Assembly (NCBI GenBank): GCA_031841125.1
Contig: CM063108.1
Coordinates: 46,398,122 to 46,462,121 of the forward strand
Direction of reading: 5' to 3'
Length of the DNA stretch: 64,000 bases
DNA from: Acanthococcus lagerstroemiae
Taxonomy: Eukaryota; Arthropoda; Insecta; Hemiptera; Eriococcidae
In this document: positions 32,031-43,555 of the stretch, in pieces
Layout: every line of letters begins with the position of its first letter
Position numbering within the stretch: position 1 is the stretch's first letter
Notes under the pieces: model-generated
Database searches by the model: none
What the model was told of the DNA's origin: nothing
The model's input: the letters and a program-made list of their open reading frames with translations, nothing else
Position numbers and translations under genes: made by a program

Positions 32031-32563
32031 TAATAATTTCCGTTGTGTGTCAAAATAAAGACATAAAAATGTCAAAACGTAACGAAATAAATTTCCGTGG
32101 AAATAATAATTCCTTTTCGTTCCTCCTCAAATAAGGTGAACCGGGGTAAGTGGAACCGCAAATTTCGTTAATTTAAATTTAAAAAATTCGTACACAATCG
32201 GTAATTGACGGATTGACCTGAAACTAGGAATACATCTTAACCTTGTGTAAAGATTTGAGCATGATTGAATGCATAGTGCGTGTGGTGGACGTGATCAAGG
32301 AAAAGTCGTCGATGGGTTCCACTGTCCCGCACTTTGGGGTAAGTGGAAACGTGCTGAAAACCATCCAGAAGAAATGTATTAACCACGTAAAAGAATCGCT
32401 GGGGCAAGCGGAAACACTTATGCGTATGAGAAGAAAGTAATGCATCGTAGAAACAGGTGGAAAAATTTTATGGGTGAGTACCGAAATTATAAAAGTGAAA
32501 CTTAGAATTTACTTAACACTAAATTTAACAAGGCAACGTACCAAAATCAAACTCGAATTTCAG
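32031..32563. other. Unassigned sequence
   Basis: A phrase GGGGTAAGTGGAACC near 32145 recurs in part near 32336 (TTTGGGGTAAGTGGAAAC). The 65-codon ORF at 32243 is not recognisable. Confidence 0.4.
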
Positions 32564-32571
32564 GGAAGAAG

Positions 32572-32837
32572 CAAAGGTATAGCCAGGATTTTTCCAAGAG
32601 GGAATCAGCAAATTTTTTTAATAATGTAGTTAGACTGGGGGCGGGGGTACACTTAATATGTATGAACTGTATGTTTTTACATTGACCTATCAGTATGTTG
32701 TGCTTTTCAACTTCAATTATGCATCTGAAATTAAATTTCATTTCGCGCATTTACTGTGATACTGCAAACATATAAAAAATTCTCATCCCAAAAGGGGGGG
32801 GGCTCATCTCCCTAATCCCCCTTTGGCTACGCCACTG
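32572..32837. mobile_element. 266 bp hAT-type MITE, perfect 8 bp duplication
   Basis: Left end CAAAGGTATAGCCAGG, right end TTTGGCTACGCCACTG. ggaagaag flanks it exactly at 32564-32571 and 32838-32845. A G-run lies before the right end. Confidence 0.92.
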
Positions 32838-32845
32838 GGAAGAAG

Positions 32846-34600
32846 ATTGCCGTTTTGTGGTGGGGCAGGTTGCTTTAAGTTGTATACAATGTCCGAACGT
32901 ACCATTCCTAAAACACGCGAGTTTTCAGTAACAATTGAAGTTTTTTCAGCATAATTTGTGAGCTTATTCTATGGAATAATCTGCAGTTCCACTTGCCCAT
33001 ACCTCCGTTTTTCAAAGCAAAGTGTAATCTACATCTGACTACGAAATTATTGTGTTATTTGCCTGTTTCATTGTTTGTAATTCTTACATTCATGCTTCAC
33101 CAATTCATTTACCTCCTGTTTTTCGTATTCCATTCTAAACTGCCTCTTTCACGAGCGTATACATCTTCACAGCTTTCAAATTCCAAACACGAATTTAAAA
33201 TGGTGATAACGGTGATAATGCTATCGGCCTCCTAGAATTTAGATAATTTAGATAATTTATTGAGAAGTAGCCCTCCACAACAGCCTGATGGCCAATTACA
33301 GTGGGGGGCATATACAAAGAGTTCTTAGTATAAGGACGTACCTAAAGAAAGAGAGAAAAAGAAAAGGAAAAAACATAAAAGAAAGGAAAGAAAAAGTAAC
33401 TAATAAAAAAGAAAGAGGAAAAAGACATGTTGTACATCTCTCCGATCTGGATATTTTTTATTTTTTTTTGTTTCTGTAGCAGAGGTATGAAGGTATGCTT
33501 CCTGCTATACAGCGCTCTAGTGGCTGCAGGCTGTAAGCTGTTCCACTTACCTCGGTTCATGTATAACTTTGGCATATTTTTAGGGTGTTTGCCGCGCGCA
33601 GCGCTGCAAGCACCCTATTGCAATCGAAAATGTTTTCTTTAAATACGAGTGAACTGTTTACAGATTATAGTTCAGTTTTAATTCAGTTTCATGTTAGATT
33701 AGGTAGAACCTCTTTACACGTTCTCCATCAACTGCTACCATCTATCGGTAAGTCGGTCTACTACATATTATGAATATTTCCACTCGGTTAGGAATACAAC
33801 TTGGAAAGATGAAAATAAAAATGATTCTCATTCTGGCCCATCTGGCGTATTTCGTTTTATTGCGTAGACGTTGGTACTGTGTCTGAATATTTGCTTCAAC
33901 ATATTAGATTTGGTTTTGTTTTATCAATACCAGAGTAAGAAGTTAGCGGAACAACACCTTTCAAAAATGAAGCTAGTGAAAAGCTCATTTTATTGACTTT
34001 AACTTATCAGCTATAGTCACTGAATACAGTAAAATTTCCATATAAGCAGACAACAACATAGAGTATAGCAAACACCATCTTACTACCTCGCTATCTGCGA
34101 GATATCTTGTTCCTCTGTGAATCAAATCAAGCATTTTGAAGATATCTTTGCGAAACATGGCACTATCTGAAATTGCATATTTTTGCATATTTTGACATTT
34201 TTTTATAAGCATATTTGGAGCATATTTTATCAAATTTTCCGAATTTTTGCATTTTGAACATATTTTTAAACATCCACTACACTTTATCGTTAAGTGTATC
34301 TATTTATTATTTTTTTTTTTTATTTCTTTACTGCGCTTGTAAGTGGTAAACGTTGGAGAAAATTAATGTTGTCGGTAGTGACAACACTGTTTGCCTTGGT
34401 CTTAACACACTAGTATGGAAAACTTGTTAGAACAATGTTGCCATTATAATCTGCTCTTCTTCCCCTCTAAAACGATACCCGTATTAGAGTAGAATATTTT
34501 GGAATATTTCGAGTTTTTAGGGCATATTTTTGGCATATTTAGCACCAAAAAAAGCATAAAATATGCCCATATTTCACGCGTTTTTTAAGCATATTTCTGG
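32846..34600. other. Unassigned sequence with A/G-rich and CATATTTT-rich stretches
   Basis: 33341-33425 is A/G-rich (GAAAGAGAGAAAAAG words). 34160-34600 has many GCATATTTT words and ends with AAGCATATTTCTGGCAGCCC, which looks like one end of another hAT-type element, but I could not find the partner. No coding signal. Confidence 0.4.
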
Positions 34601-34609
34601 CAGCCCTAA

Positions 34610-36070
34610 ATAATAAAAAGAAGAAAACCATGGATGAAAAGTGAGATACTAGATTTAATGGATAAAAGAAGAAAGTATAAACAAGCCAAGGATAGAGAAA
34701 GTAAGGAGAAATATAAGGCTTTAAGAAATCAAATAAAACAAAGAAAAATGAATTAATGAGAATTGTGAGGAATTTGAGGAATAAATGAAAGCAGGGAAAC
34801 CCGATCAAGCATATAATAGAGTAAAGAGATTTTTGGAACAAGAAGAAATAGAACAAATATAATTTAACGGTTGAAAAAGGAAAATTATTAGACAATGAAA
34901 AAGACCGAATAAAAAGATGAGTGAGATGTTGAAAAACTTGATAAGAATGAAGAAGGAGTTAAGTATAAAGAAAGAAGAGTAAACCGGAGCTTACATAAGG
35001 AGTAACAGGCTCAAATACAAAGAATGAAGTGAGAGAATCGAAAGTCCAAAAAGGAGTGAGTCAAGGTTGCTCTTTGTCACCAGTATTGTTTAACCTATTT
35101 ATAGAAAAAGTAATTTATTGAAAAAATAAATGAAAGGAAATTAGGTATGATAGTACAAGGGGAAATGATAGAATGATAAGATGTTTGCAGATGACACTGC
35201 AATAGTGGAAAGAAGTAGAGGAGAACCAAAGAAAACATTAAAAACGTTCGATGAAAAATTGAAAATAAAATATATTATACTTTGGTAGTTTGATAACGCA
35301 AGATGGAAGAAATAAAACAGAAATACAGAGTAGACTGGAACGAGATAAGAGAGCTTTCTTTTCAAAAAGGAGACATATTTAGGGCAAATATACCCGATTG
35401 ACAATGAGGCCAATTGTGAGTGCATTTATGAACATCGCTCAGTAATCGCACTAATGCTGAACGATCACTTCACACACACACACACACACTACCTTAAAAT
35501 GATGAGATGTTGAACACTCACAAAAAAATGTGATCGGCCAAAAGTCTCAAAACGGTAGTGGTTTGTAATATGTTGTGTGAGTGCTCTCCAAATTGTCAAT
35601 CGGGTAGATTTAAAAGTGAGACTTAGATTTCTTCAAACGTGTAACTGGAGTATAGCACTGCATGGATGTGAGACCTGGACAATAGGAACACAAGAGGCAA
35701 GAAGGATACAAGTTTCTGAAATGTGATGCTATTGGAGAATGTTGAAAATCAAATGGACAGAAAAGATCTGGAATGAGGATGTATTGAGGCGAATAGGAAG
35801 GAAAAGAGAAATTTAGAATATCATCGTAAAGAGAAGAGTTAAAATGATAGGTCATAATACATAAGTCATCCAGGGATAATGTAATTACTGCTAGAGGGAA
35901 TGGTTGAGGGAAAGAATTGGAAAGGAAGACAAAGAATGAGCTATGAAGAGCAGAAATGATGGATACAAAGGGTAGATCTTTCTCAGAAATGATAAGATTA
36001 GCGCAGGAAAGAAAAAAGTGGAGAGACGCAACAGTCGAGCGATTAAGAAGTATAACAACAACAAGGAGGA
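34610..36070 (+). pseudogene. APE-type LINE RT relic, copy 1 (clade unassigned)
   Basis: Recognisable blocks in order: PWMKSEILDLMDKRRKYKQA (34627), QKGVSQGCSLSPVLFNLFIE (35048, RT box with QGC..SP), a FADDTAIVE box (35188), then after an insertion SIALHGCETWT (35654) and EDVLRRIGRKR (35777). Many stops. The tail has AACAACAAC near 36054. A MITE interrupts it at 35393-35604. It is the same family as the minus-strand copy at 45.0-47.8 kb. I know this RT type from insect genomes but cannot place its clade with confidence. Confidence 0.7.
35393..35604. mobile_element. 212 bp TA-flanked MITE
   Basis: TIR CCCGATTGACAAT at 35393 and its inverse ending at 35604, TA on both sides. The host LINE reads gcaaata before and gatttaaaagtgag after, and the sister LINE copy at about 45340-45365 preserves the uninterrupted site (gcaaatatagattt on its sense strand), which proves the insertion and its TA target. 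Internal CA microsatellite near 35470-35490. Tc1/mariner-type by target only. Confidence 0.93.
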
Positions 36071-36830
36071 GGGTTACTATGAAGGGTCCTAAGATGGAAA
36101 TTCTCGCAAATTCAAATTTTCCAACCTAAAATACCTATACACTAATATCGCCATATCGAATTTCAACTCAATTTTGAGAATTTTGTGGTTCATTGGCCTC
36201 CTTCCCGGGGTACTATGCGGAGCCCAACAGTAGAAATACTTCAAATTCGAATTTCTCGGTCTAAAATACATAGGATGTATAATGATCATTACATGGAATC
36301 TGTAACGTTATTACGAATTCAGGTGAGCTAGGATGACGTTTCAGATCAGTGTAAGTCGTAACCCCAAAACGGGGGAGATGGATCAGACAGATCTTGTACC
36401 AGTGTCACCAACCTTTAAAATTTCAGGAAATCCCAGGAAGTATCGGAAAAGTTACTAAATCCTGAAATGTTGTCAAATCTCCTGAATTTTTGACGTGTTT
36501 ACAGCATAGTATTGGTCATGTCTCCTGAATCTCTTTAATCAAGTACCCTAAATCTTTTCGTAAAACTCTCTCGTAGATCGACTGAAAATCTACTTTTTGA
36601 TGATTTTTCAAATCTCTCGAATTTCCACGAAATTTTAATAGAAGTTTAGAAATTCTTTTAACCTGGGTTGCCAACGCTGTTATCCTGCTGAAACTAATTA
36701 GGTCTCGGGCTGCCTCCCCAAAATAGCGTCCTTTTATTTACCCTTTGTGTAGAAACATTAAAAATGCGTACCCAGAAGTCTTTATGGCCCTGCTTTGACC
36801 CCCCCCCCCGGAATTGTAATGAGATGGGGT
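36071..36830. other. Unassigned sequence
   Basis: Two loosely similar stretches (36095-36150 and 36228-36285, with TCAAATTCGAATTT-like words). A C-run at 36798-36808. No gene. Confidence 0.4.
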
Positions 36831-37330
36831 TCACAGATTGGAAACGAAAACCGAAACTCTTTCTGCCTTTCAACGCCTTCCCGCCGCCACATTTTCAACT
36901 GATACAGCTGTACAATCAAATGCGAAAATTTTCCGACAAAGTAAAATCATGGCAGGATACGTGAAGCGCGAATCGGATTTCTTTTTACTGAAATACAGAT
37001 CGCACTTAGCGACTCGGCGATACTTCGTTGATAAATTCGCGGGCGTCAACTTTTTTTTTCGTACAATTCGTGAATTCTCGCACGAATCTTCTTCCCTCCA
37101 GTTAACGTATACATAAGGGTGAGAAAAAGCCGAACGACGGACGGTTTTTTTTAACCCTCCTGCTTTCAACTCGTCCACCATATCGATGCAAAGCATCGTC
37201 AAAAGGACATTCACTGAACTGACCCTTTCTTGAAACTACCAGCACATCTCCAGCAAAACTATACACTGGTCCGTTCACCTCGTTCGTTGTGCAAAATTCT
37301 ACATCGTGCATTGCCGTATACCGAATTCAC
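36831..37330. promoter_or_regulatory. Moderately CpG-rich unique-looking tract
   Basis: CpG is enriched (for example 37000-37090 and 37260-37370) against AT-rich surroundings, and no transposon similarity is visible. ORFs up to 114 codons on either strand are unrecognised. Candidate exon or regulatory sequence by composition only. Confidence 0.25.
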
Positions 37331-37999
37331 TCTCTCCGAATAATTATCGCAACGTACACGTTCCGAAATCGATTTTCGTTTTTTCTGCATTTTTTTTTCT
37401 CTCGTCGTATTCTTATTCAGGAAAAAAAAAATATATTGAACAACCACGACAACGCATTCTGGCGACAAAAGAATAATCGAAATGTTCAGATTTTCAGTTT
37501 CCGATAGTTTTTCTCTCGCCTGCTCTTTTTTTTTTTTTTTAGCTAGAAAAATTTATTTTACGCTCGTTCGCGAAAAATAAACGATTCGATTACCCGTTAC
37601 ATGTTGCTCATCTTTTTACCGCACTCTATTTCGCTGCTTTTAGGTACAAAAAGGGAGAAAATGGAAATTTCCGACCGAGAATTGTATTTAAGCTTGTTCG
37701 CACTTTCACCTAATTTCTACGTTTTTCTTCTTCTATAAAGGCTTTTTTCGGGTCATCTTTTTCTCACCAATTTTATCCAATTTTAACTGCCCCTCCCCCT
37801 GTTCTATTTCGAGTGCTTTTTGGGCTTCTTCGACTATTCACAAATCCATAAGAAATTGAGATACATGTGTTGAGTCAATTTTTCGTTCAAATTCCGTATC
37901 TGACTGGTAAATTTCAATACAAGCATTTTTCTTGCATTTACCTCAAAGTCATATTTTTTAACTTCAGATATCATTGGGAAAATATAGTTTTTATTGAAT
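37331..37999. other. Unassigned T-rich sequence
   Basis: T-run of 18 at about 37526-37540 and no recognised feature. Confidence 0.4.
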
Positions 38000-38097
38000 C
38001 TATGGAGGGGAGTGGTGGAGGCGGTTGCTCAAAAATGGGTGGATTGCTAAGCAGTCCAACACGGCAATAATAATGATGATAATAATAATAACAATAA
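38000..38097 (+). mobile_element. 3' end of a LINE with TAA/TGA tail
   Basis: One frame reads WRRLLKNGWIAKQSNTA immediately before an AATAATAATGATGATAATAA tail, a pattern I know from C-termini of RTE-like LINEs with TAA-type tails. Only about 100 bp is preserved. Confidence 0.45.
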
Positions 38098-38099
38098 CT

Positions 38100-38995
38100 A
38101 GGGGGCTTTGCCCCCTGGCCGCTTCGCGCCTCATCCAACCACCACAATCCTCAGTGTTTGGTATGAAACTTTATTTGTTCCTGAGTTGAGGTTTGTTTTG
38201 TGCTTGTTTTGCTCCCCCTCTATCAGCGGTCCTCAATCTTCCACCATGGACCCCCTTCCATCCTTTCTTCATCACGAGCCTCCTCCTCCTCAACCACGAC
38301 CCCCTCGTTGACCATGGTTGTTCTTCGCCTCCACGGTCACACCTCAACAGTCGCAGCCCTCCTCAGCCACAAACTTCTCCCCCACAATGGCCATAATCTC
38401 CTACCAGAGGCTTCAATGCCTACCCCATGGTCTCTTACCTACGCAGTATCCCGCCTGCGAACCCTTTCCTTCTGCACATTCGGGTAGGCCCTCTCCCTTG
38501 GACTTCCTCCTCACCTCTACAATCATCGACCACCACAACCGACCTCTACCACCTGGGCCTTAATCTTGCCATCTCCCTCGCTCAATGACCTTCTCCATCC
38601 ACAGCTTCTCCCACACATGGCACCCTCCGTTCATCCCTCCGATCATCACCCAGTCCTCCACCTAGTCACCCCCGATCACCCTCTTTCACCCCAAGTACCC
38701 TCCATTAGGACCACGTCCTTCGACCACCCCACACCACTATGGCCTTCATTTCTGTTCATGTACCACACCCCCACCAAGACCTCTTCACCCATCACTAGAA
38801 TCTCTCCAATGGCGGCCTTAGTCCCTCTCTACCCTACGGCCTACTCACTCAACCATCACAAAGGTCCCCTGGTCCTCCAACCAGGAGCTTCCACGACCAT
38901 GACCACCCCTCCCCCACGAGAACCCATCCCTTCAAGACTACCTCCCCGGGACCAGAACCTTCTGCACCATGGCCGTAGGCTACCCCTGGTGAAAT
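38100..38995. repeat. C-rich degenerate tandem repeat, copy A
   Basis: Begins with a small stem GGGGGCTTTGCCCCC (38101) and CGCTTCGCGCC, then a short unique lead (GGTCCTCAATCTTCCACCATG, shared with copy B) and about 750 bp of CCTCC/CACCA/CCATGG low-complexity DNA. The predicted proline/serine/histidine-rich peptides have no fixed frame or domain. Homologous in the same orientation to 43590-44940. Confidence 0.7.
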
Positions 38996-39945
38996 GATCA
39001 ATAAATTAAGGGCAGGGCCGACTTGAGATCTTGGAAATTATGGGTAATTATGTCATTATTTATGTCTTTTTATGTCTTGAAACTTGTAGATCTTTTATGT
39101 TAAACAGATTATGTCCTTGAAAATCGCTGATCTGCCCCTGCAATTTTTCTGATTTTTACGTAGGCAACCCGCAGCCCTATTGACCATTTTCACATTTAAA
39201 TTCCGCAAGATTCCGCAGCGTCTCAAAATTTCTGCAAAATGAGACACTTTTTTCTCGCTACTGAAACGGAAAATAATTTCCGCAACTTCAGTCGCGAAGA
39301 AACTGAATCCGTTTCCGCAATCCTGTACGGTATTCCTACCACGCAACGTTCAGCTGCGGAATTCTATTCCTCTACTGACGCAGAAAACATCATATTTCCG
39401 CATTATTCCGCTTCGAAAAAAATCCATTTCCGCATAGTTCTGCTTCGAACAAAATCTATTTTCCGCAGCGTTCCACTACGTTTCATCAATTATATTCTGC
39501 CACATAATTATTTCTCTGGAGCGTTTCGGAGCGGACTATATTGGAAGCAGAACTGCGCAGAAAATTTTATTCAGCAGCGTTCAGGAGCGACTATTATTTC
39601 ACTGCTGTACAAAGCAGAATATTCTTCAATGCATACTACGCCGACTTTCATTAATTTCTGATGCTAGTATGAAAGAAAACAATTTTTATTTGAAAATAAA
39701 CGAACAATTTATGCAAGTTTTTCAGATAAATTTCGCGTCGCATTCGCGTGCTGGGTGGCTGCATTTCTGGAATCTGAAAATTAAATTTTCAGCATGAGAG
39801 CAGATTATTGAAAAGTGAAATGTATACAGAATGAGTGGCAAGAAGTGACCTTTGTAGAAAAAAGTGACTAAATGGACGCCCTGCTACCCCATATAATACG
39901 GCCAAGACGTCAGGAAAAAATATTAGCGTCTGTTGAAACAAAATA

Positions 39946-40494
39946 GGTCTGTTTGGGCAGCATACAGAAACTACCAAAATTTACAAAATGGACAGAAAGT
40001 GCGTTTGGGCAACTTTTCTGCACTTTCTGTAACTGCAGAGAGAATGTTCAAGCACCAACTTTCTGGAGTTTCTGTAAGTTTCTGTAACTTTTTTGTGAAC
40101 AGTTGGAACGGAAAAAAACTTTGGTTATTCCTTATAAAAAATTTGCTAACAATTAAATAATTTCATAAGAGAACGTTGAAGGTGATTTGCAATTGTTCAA
40201 TTTTATTTTATGTGGAGATTTATCAATGAAATCCTTATAAAAAATTTGATAACAATTAAATAATTTCAAGAGAGAACGTTGAAGGTGATTTGCAATTGTT
40301 CAATTTTATTTTATGTGGAGATTTATCCATGAAAATAAACGTTGATCGGAAATTTCAACAGAAAGTGCAGAAAAAGTATTTGAGCATACGCTAAAACGAT
40401 TACACAACAGCACTACAGAAACGAACAGAGACGTTTGTACAGAACTTACAGAAAAATCATCAAGATTAATTTCTGTACGCTGCCTGAACAGACC
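39946..40494. mobile_element. 549 bp TA-flanked TIR MITE
   Basis: Left TIR GGTCTGTTTGGGCAGCATAC at 39946, right end its inverse (GTACGCTGCCTGAACAGACC) at 40494, TA on both sides (39944-39945, 40495-40496). Internal ACAGAAAGTGC words occur near both ends in opposed context, and a 103 bp tandem duplication lies inside. No ORF. Confidence 0.85.
40130..40335. repeat. 103 bp unit, two tandem copies inside the MITE
   Basis: CCTTATAAAAAATTTG starts at 40130 and 40233 and the copies are nearly identical (GAGAACGTTGAAGGTGATTT in both), so the duplication is recent compared with the rest of the window. Confidence 0.92.
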
Positions 40495-40499
40495 TAATA

Positions 40500-42829
40500 A
40501 TCACCATATCGATTCCCTCTATGAAAATGTACACGCAGCCAAAGAAATACTCGCTGAACCAGGAACTTTAAGATCAGATTGATTTTCACAATGTCGAATT
40601 TGCAATTCACCCTTTCTAACGCTACTGTACGGGAAATTTCACATGAAGGGAAAAACACCCGCCCACTGACTTCAGAAACCGCAATGAGTTCAACGAAATC
40701 CTATCAACAACAAACTATTCGTGCTACCAATGATAAATACTAGAGGTTTGTTCATTCAGCCACCAACTTCATTTGTATCAGTTTCACATTATTTGATTCG
40801 CGACGTTAGAGTTCTGATATTAAACAATCTTGAGACAGCTATTTCACAAAATTTCTTCACAACGCTCACCTGGATAACTGATAGCAATTGTCCATGAGCT
40901 AGTCAATTGTACCATGTACTACATTTCAGAACTTGAGACTGGCTTCAGTTTTTTTGTTAATCAAAACCAATGCCGAAATGAGAATCTAATTTGAATTTGA
41001 CAAAACGGTACGCTGCATCTTGCAGTAGCGACATCTCATTTCTGAATACCGTTGAATACGTTCATACGTTCAGAATGAACATATTCAACGGTACTGTACA
41101 TTGATTAAATGCGGATACGTTAAGGAAATTTGTTGCGTGACATTCGTTAGTGCACGCTCGTCATACGAGTGCAATTTTGCCAAAATAGTCGTCAAGCAGA
41201 AAGTTCCTGCACCATGCTCGAGCCTTTGAACGTGCATATTGAAACATGAATACTGTACTTACGAGTGAACTGACGACTTGGATCGCTGAATAGTGGACAA
41301 TGGGCACGTTGGAACTGCGATTACATTCGTCATAAATCTGTGTTCATGCAAATACACAAATGTCAGTGCAATATGAAACCGATGTCAGATAGTACTACCA
41401 GCTACCGGTAATGTAAATACTTACCAAGTTCACCAAATAAATTGATCACTTGTTCCTCTCTTTATTAGCGAATAACCGATATTAGGAAACGACCTTGTGA
41501 AAAAATCTTCCCATGAACGACAGTAATTGCAACAATTTTAACGGTTCAATTTCATAAGTTTGAACAAGATCGGAAATTGCACGAAACTTTCCTTTATCAT
41601 TATTTCGAAATTCGAATAACGGCCAGCGGGACAGCGGCCGACACATCACACGACGACTCGGCGACGCTAAGTGACCGGCAGCTACGCAGCCTGCAGTATT
41701 GGAAAATAGTAAAGAAAGAAAGGCATATAACGTCCCTATGTTAAGGGCCTTTCTCTAAGTTCAAAAAAATTTCTGTTCGATCTGGTCACACCGGGTTTGA
41801 CATACACTTTCAATTCCGACATTAATTTTTGTCAACATTTTCGATTTTCATAATGTCTTATTGTATCGGTCTTGGATGACTTTTCCGTTCAGTTATCAAA
41901 TATTTGATAATTTGACGACACCTCACTGCCATAAGTAAAATAAAGTGAATTGCGAACGGTCGTTTGACAGTTATTTCGTTCCAATTTATACGCATTCAAA
42001 TTATCGAATGGGTTACGGGTGCTCGAGTTAGTGAAAATAGGTATTTATACTCAGGTTTTCAAATTTTGAATGTCCGCTCTCGACAACAGGGTGCCTTGGA
42101 CAAATATATCTACTTTTAGGGACGGACTAGGGGGAAGAGGACACAGATGGAAAATTACATGAAATGCTAGGAAAATTTTTGTTATACTGTTACCTACTAT
42201 TTTTTCTGTCTGTCATCAACTTATGGGGCTGCGGAATTCTCCCCCTATAACTGCATTATTCATACGGGGACTACATAGGGAAACCAAATCATCGCGCACT
42301 GCGCTACATTTACATTCGTACATGAAAGGTGAAACTGGTGAAACGTGGTCTGTCAAAAAATCGATTTTCCGTTATTTTTGTGGTTTCGGGTAGTTTAATA
42401 TAATATCTCCTCTTTTGCAACTTCAAGGCAACCACAATGAAACTGTTCATCGGGATATTCGTCGTATTATTGGAAAGGCTCCGAAAATGCAGGGATGTAC
42501 CGTTTTTCCTGGAGGCAACTTACGCGAATTATACATGGTCAATCATTTCGAGCGCTGCGTCAATAATAAAGAACGTGTACACAGAACAACGTCATTATAA
42601 TGATCAGAGACCATAAAAATGATCCGAGCGTCAATAAAAATTCAAAACGATTTGAATTTTTTGAGACACAAGAAAAAAATTTGTTCTACAGATATGTTTT
42701 CTTGGTGACAATGAGGATGGAAGGGAGGTTTAGGGAGGTTTAAAGGGAGGATTATTACTACAGATCCTTTATTGTTTATTATTGAATTTTGCGGTACCTT
42801 TAGCCTATATTAAGAAAAATTCTGTGCAG
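40500..42829. other. Unassigned sequence with a strong short hairpin
   Basis: A hairpin at 41048-41092 pairs ACCGTTGAATACGTTCA with TGAACATATTCAACGGT around an 11 bp loop. Another weak one near 41722-41756 (GAAAGGC / GCCTTTC). No coding or transposon signal that I can support. Confidence 0.45.
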
Positions 42830-43490
42830 CAGATTGAATACACAGTCACAATGGAGCACTTCTAATATTGAAGTCCGCATCAGCCACTGCTTTGTATTTG
42901 CAGCTTCTAAACGATACTGGCCAAAAAATTCTGGATCAGCAGCAGTTATTAGGATCGCAGTAGAACGTGTCGACTTTCATGTTTCGCACTAATCGTTACT
43001 GCCGCGGAATGTGGAATAGTCGCGGTAGAACGCCTCAACTTTTATTCTGCGTCAGTCACTTCTGATGCGGAACAAATAAAGTCGCCGCAGAACATTTTAT
43101 TCTGCGTCAGCCACTATTGATGCGGAACAGATAAAGTCGCGGCAGAACAGAAATTCCACAATGTCCGCTACTGAGGCACGTTCATTATTCGCAGCTGAAC
43201 GCCACAATATTTAAATTACGCATCAGTTGCGGCTTTATTTTAAGCTGCTGAATGCAGCGTAATAGTAAATTCCGCGCCCGCCGCGGGTTAGATAATCGCA
43301 GCGTAACGCAACGTAATGGACAGGAATTCTGGAGACGCTGCAGATACTGCAGCGGAAAAATCAGAAAAATCGCTACGTTCTGCTCCCGAATTCGGCATCT
43401 GCCTCGAATTTTTTGCGGAAATTTGAAATTTCCGCAACTGAGTAAGCGAAATTTCAGTAGATTTGGTCAATAGGGAGTACGTTTTTTCTC

Positions 43491-43535
43491 CCGGTGGCGG
43501 TGGCGGCGGTGGAGGCGGTGGGCGAGGCGGCGGAT
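43491..43535. repeat. GGTGGC/GGC microsatellite
   Basis: GGTGGCGGTGGCGGCGGTGG and following GGC-rich words directly precede the second C-rich tract. Confidence 0.85.
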
Positions 43536-43555
43536 TTTACTTTTTTAGTATACAC

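Larger units (their letters stand above)
39174..43475. mobile_element. 4.3 kb structure with inverted satellite-like arms
   Basis: CCCTATTGACCA-type ends face each other at 39174 and 43475 (inverse GGTCAATAGGG). The left arm (to 39660) and right arm (42830 on) are rich in TTCCGCAGCG / GCGGAACAGATAAAGTCGC words in opposite orientation; in the right arm a 55 bp period is clear (ATTCTGCGTCAG at 43044 and 43099). No target duplication is visible and the centre holds no transposase. It may be a foldback-type element or two opposed copies of a smaller one. Confidence 0.5.

Noticed and set aside
38108..38997. Proline/histidine-rich ORFs as a secreted or structural protein gene
   Set aside because: Open frames switch and overlap on both strands, and the homologous tract at 43.6-44.9 kb does not conserve any one frame; it is C-rich low-complexity DNA.
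39012..39140. 130 bp hAT-type element (CAGGGCCGA / TCTGCCCCTG ends)
   Set aside because: Inverted match is short and no 8 bp duplication is present, so chance or a decayed end is as likely.
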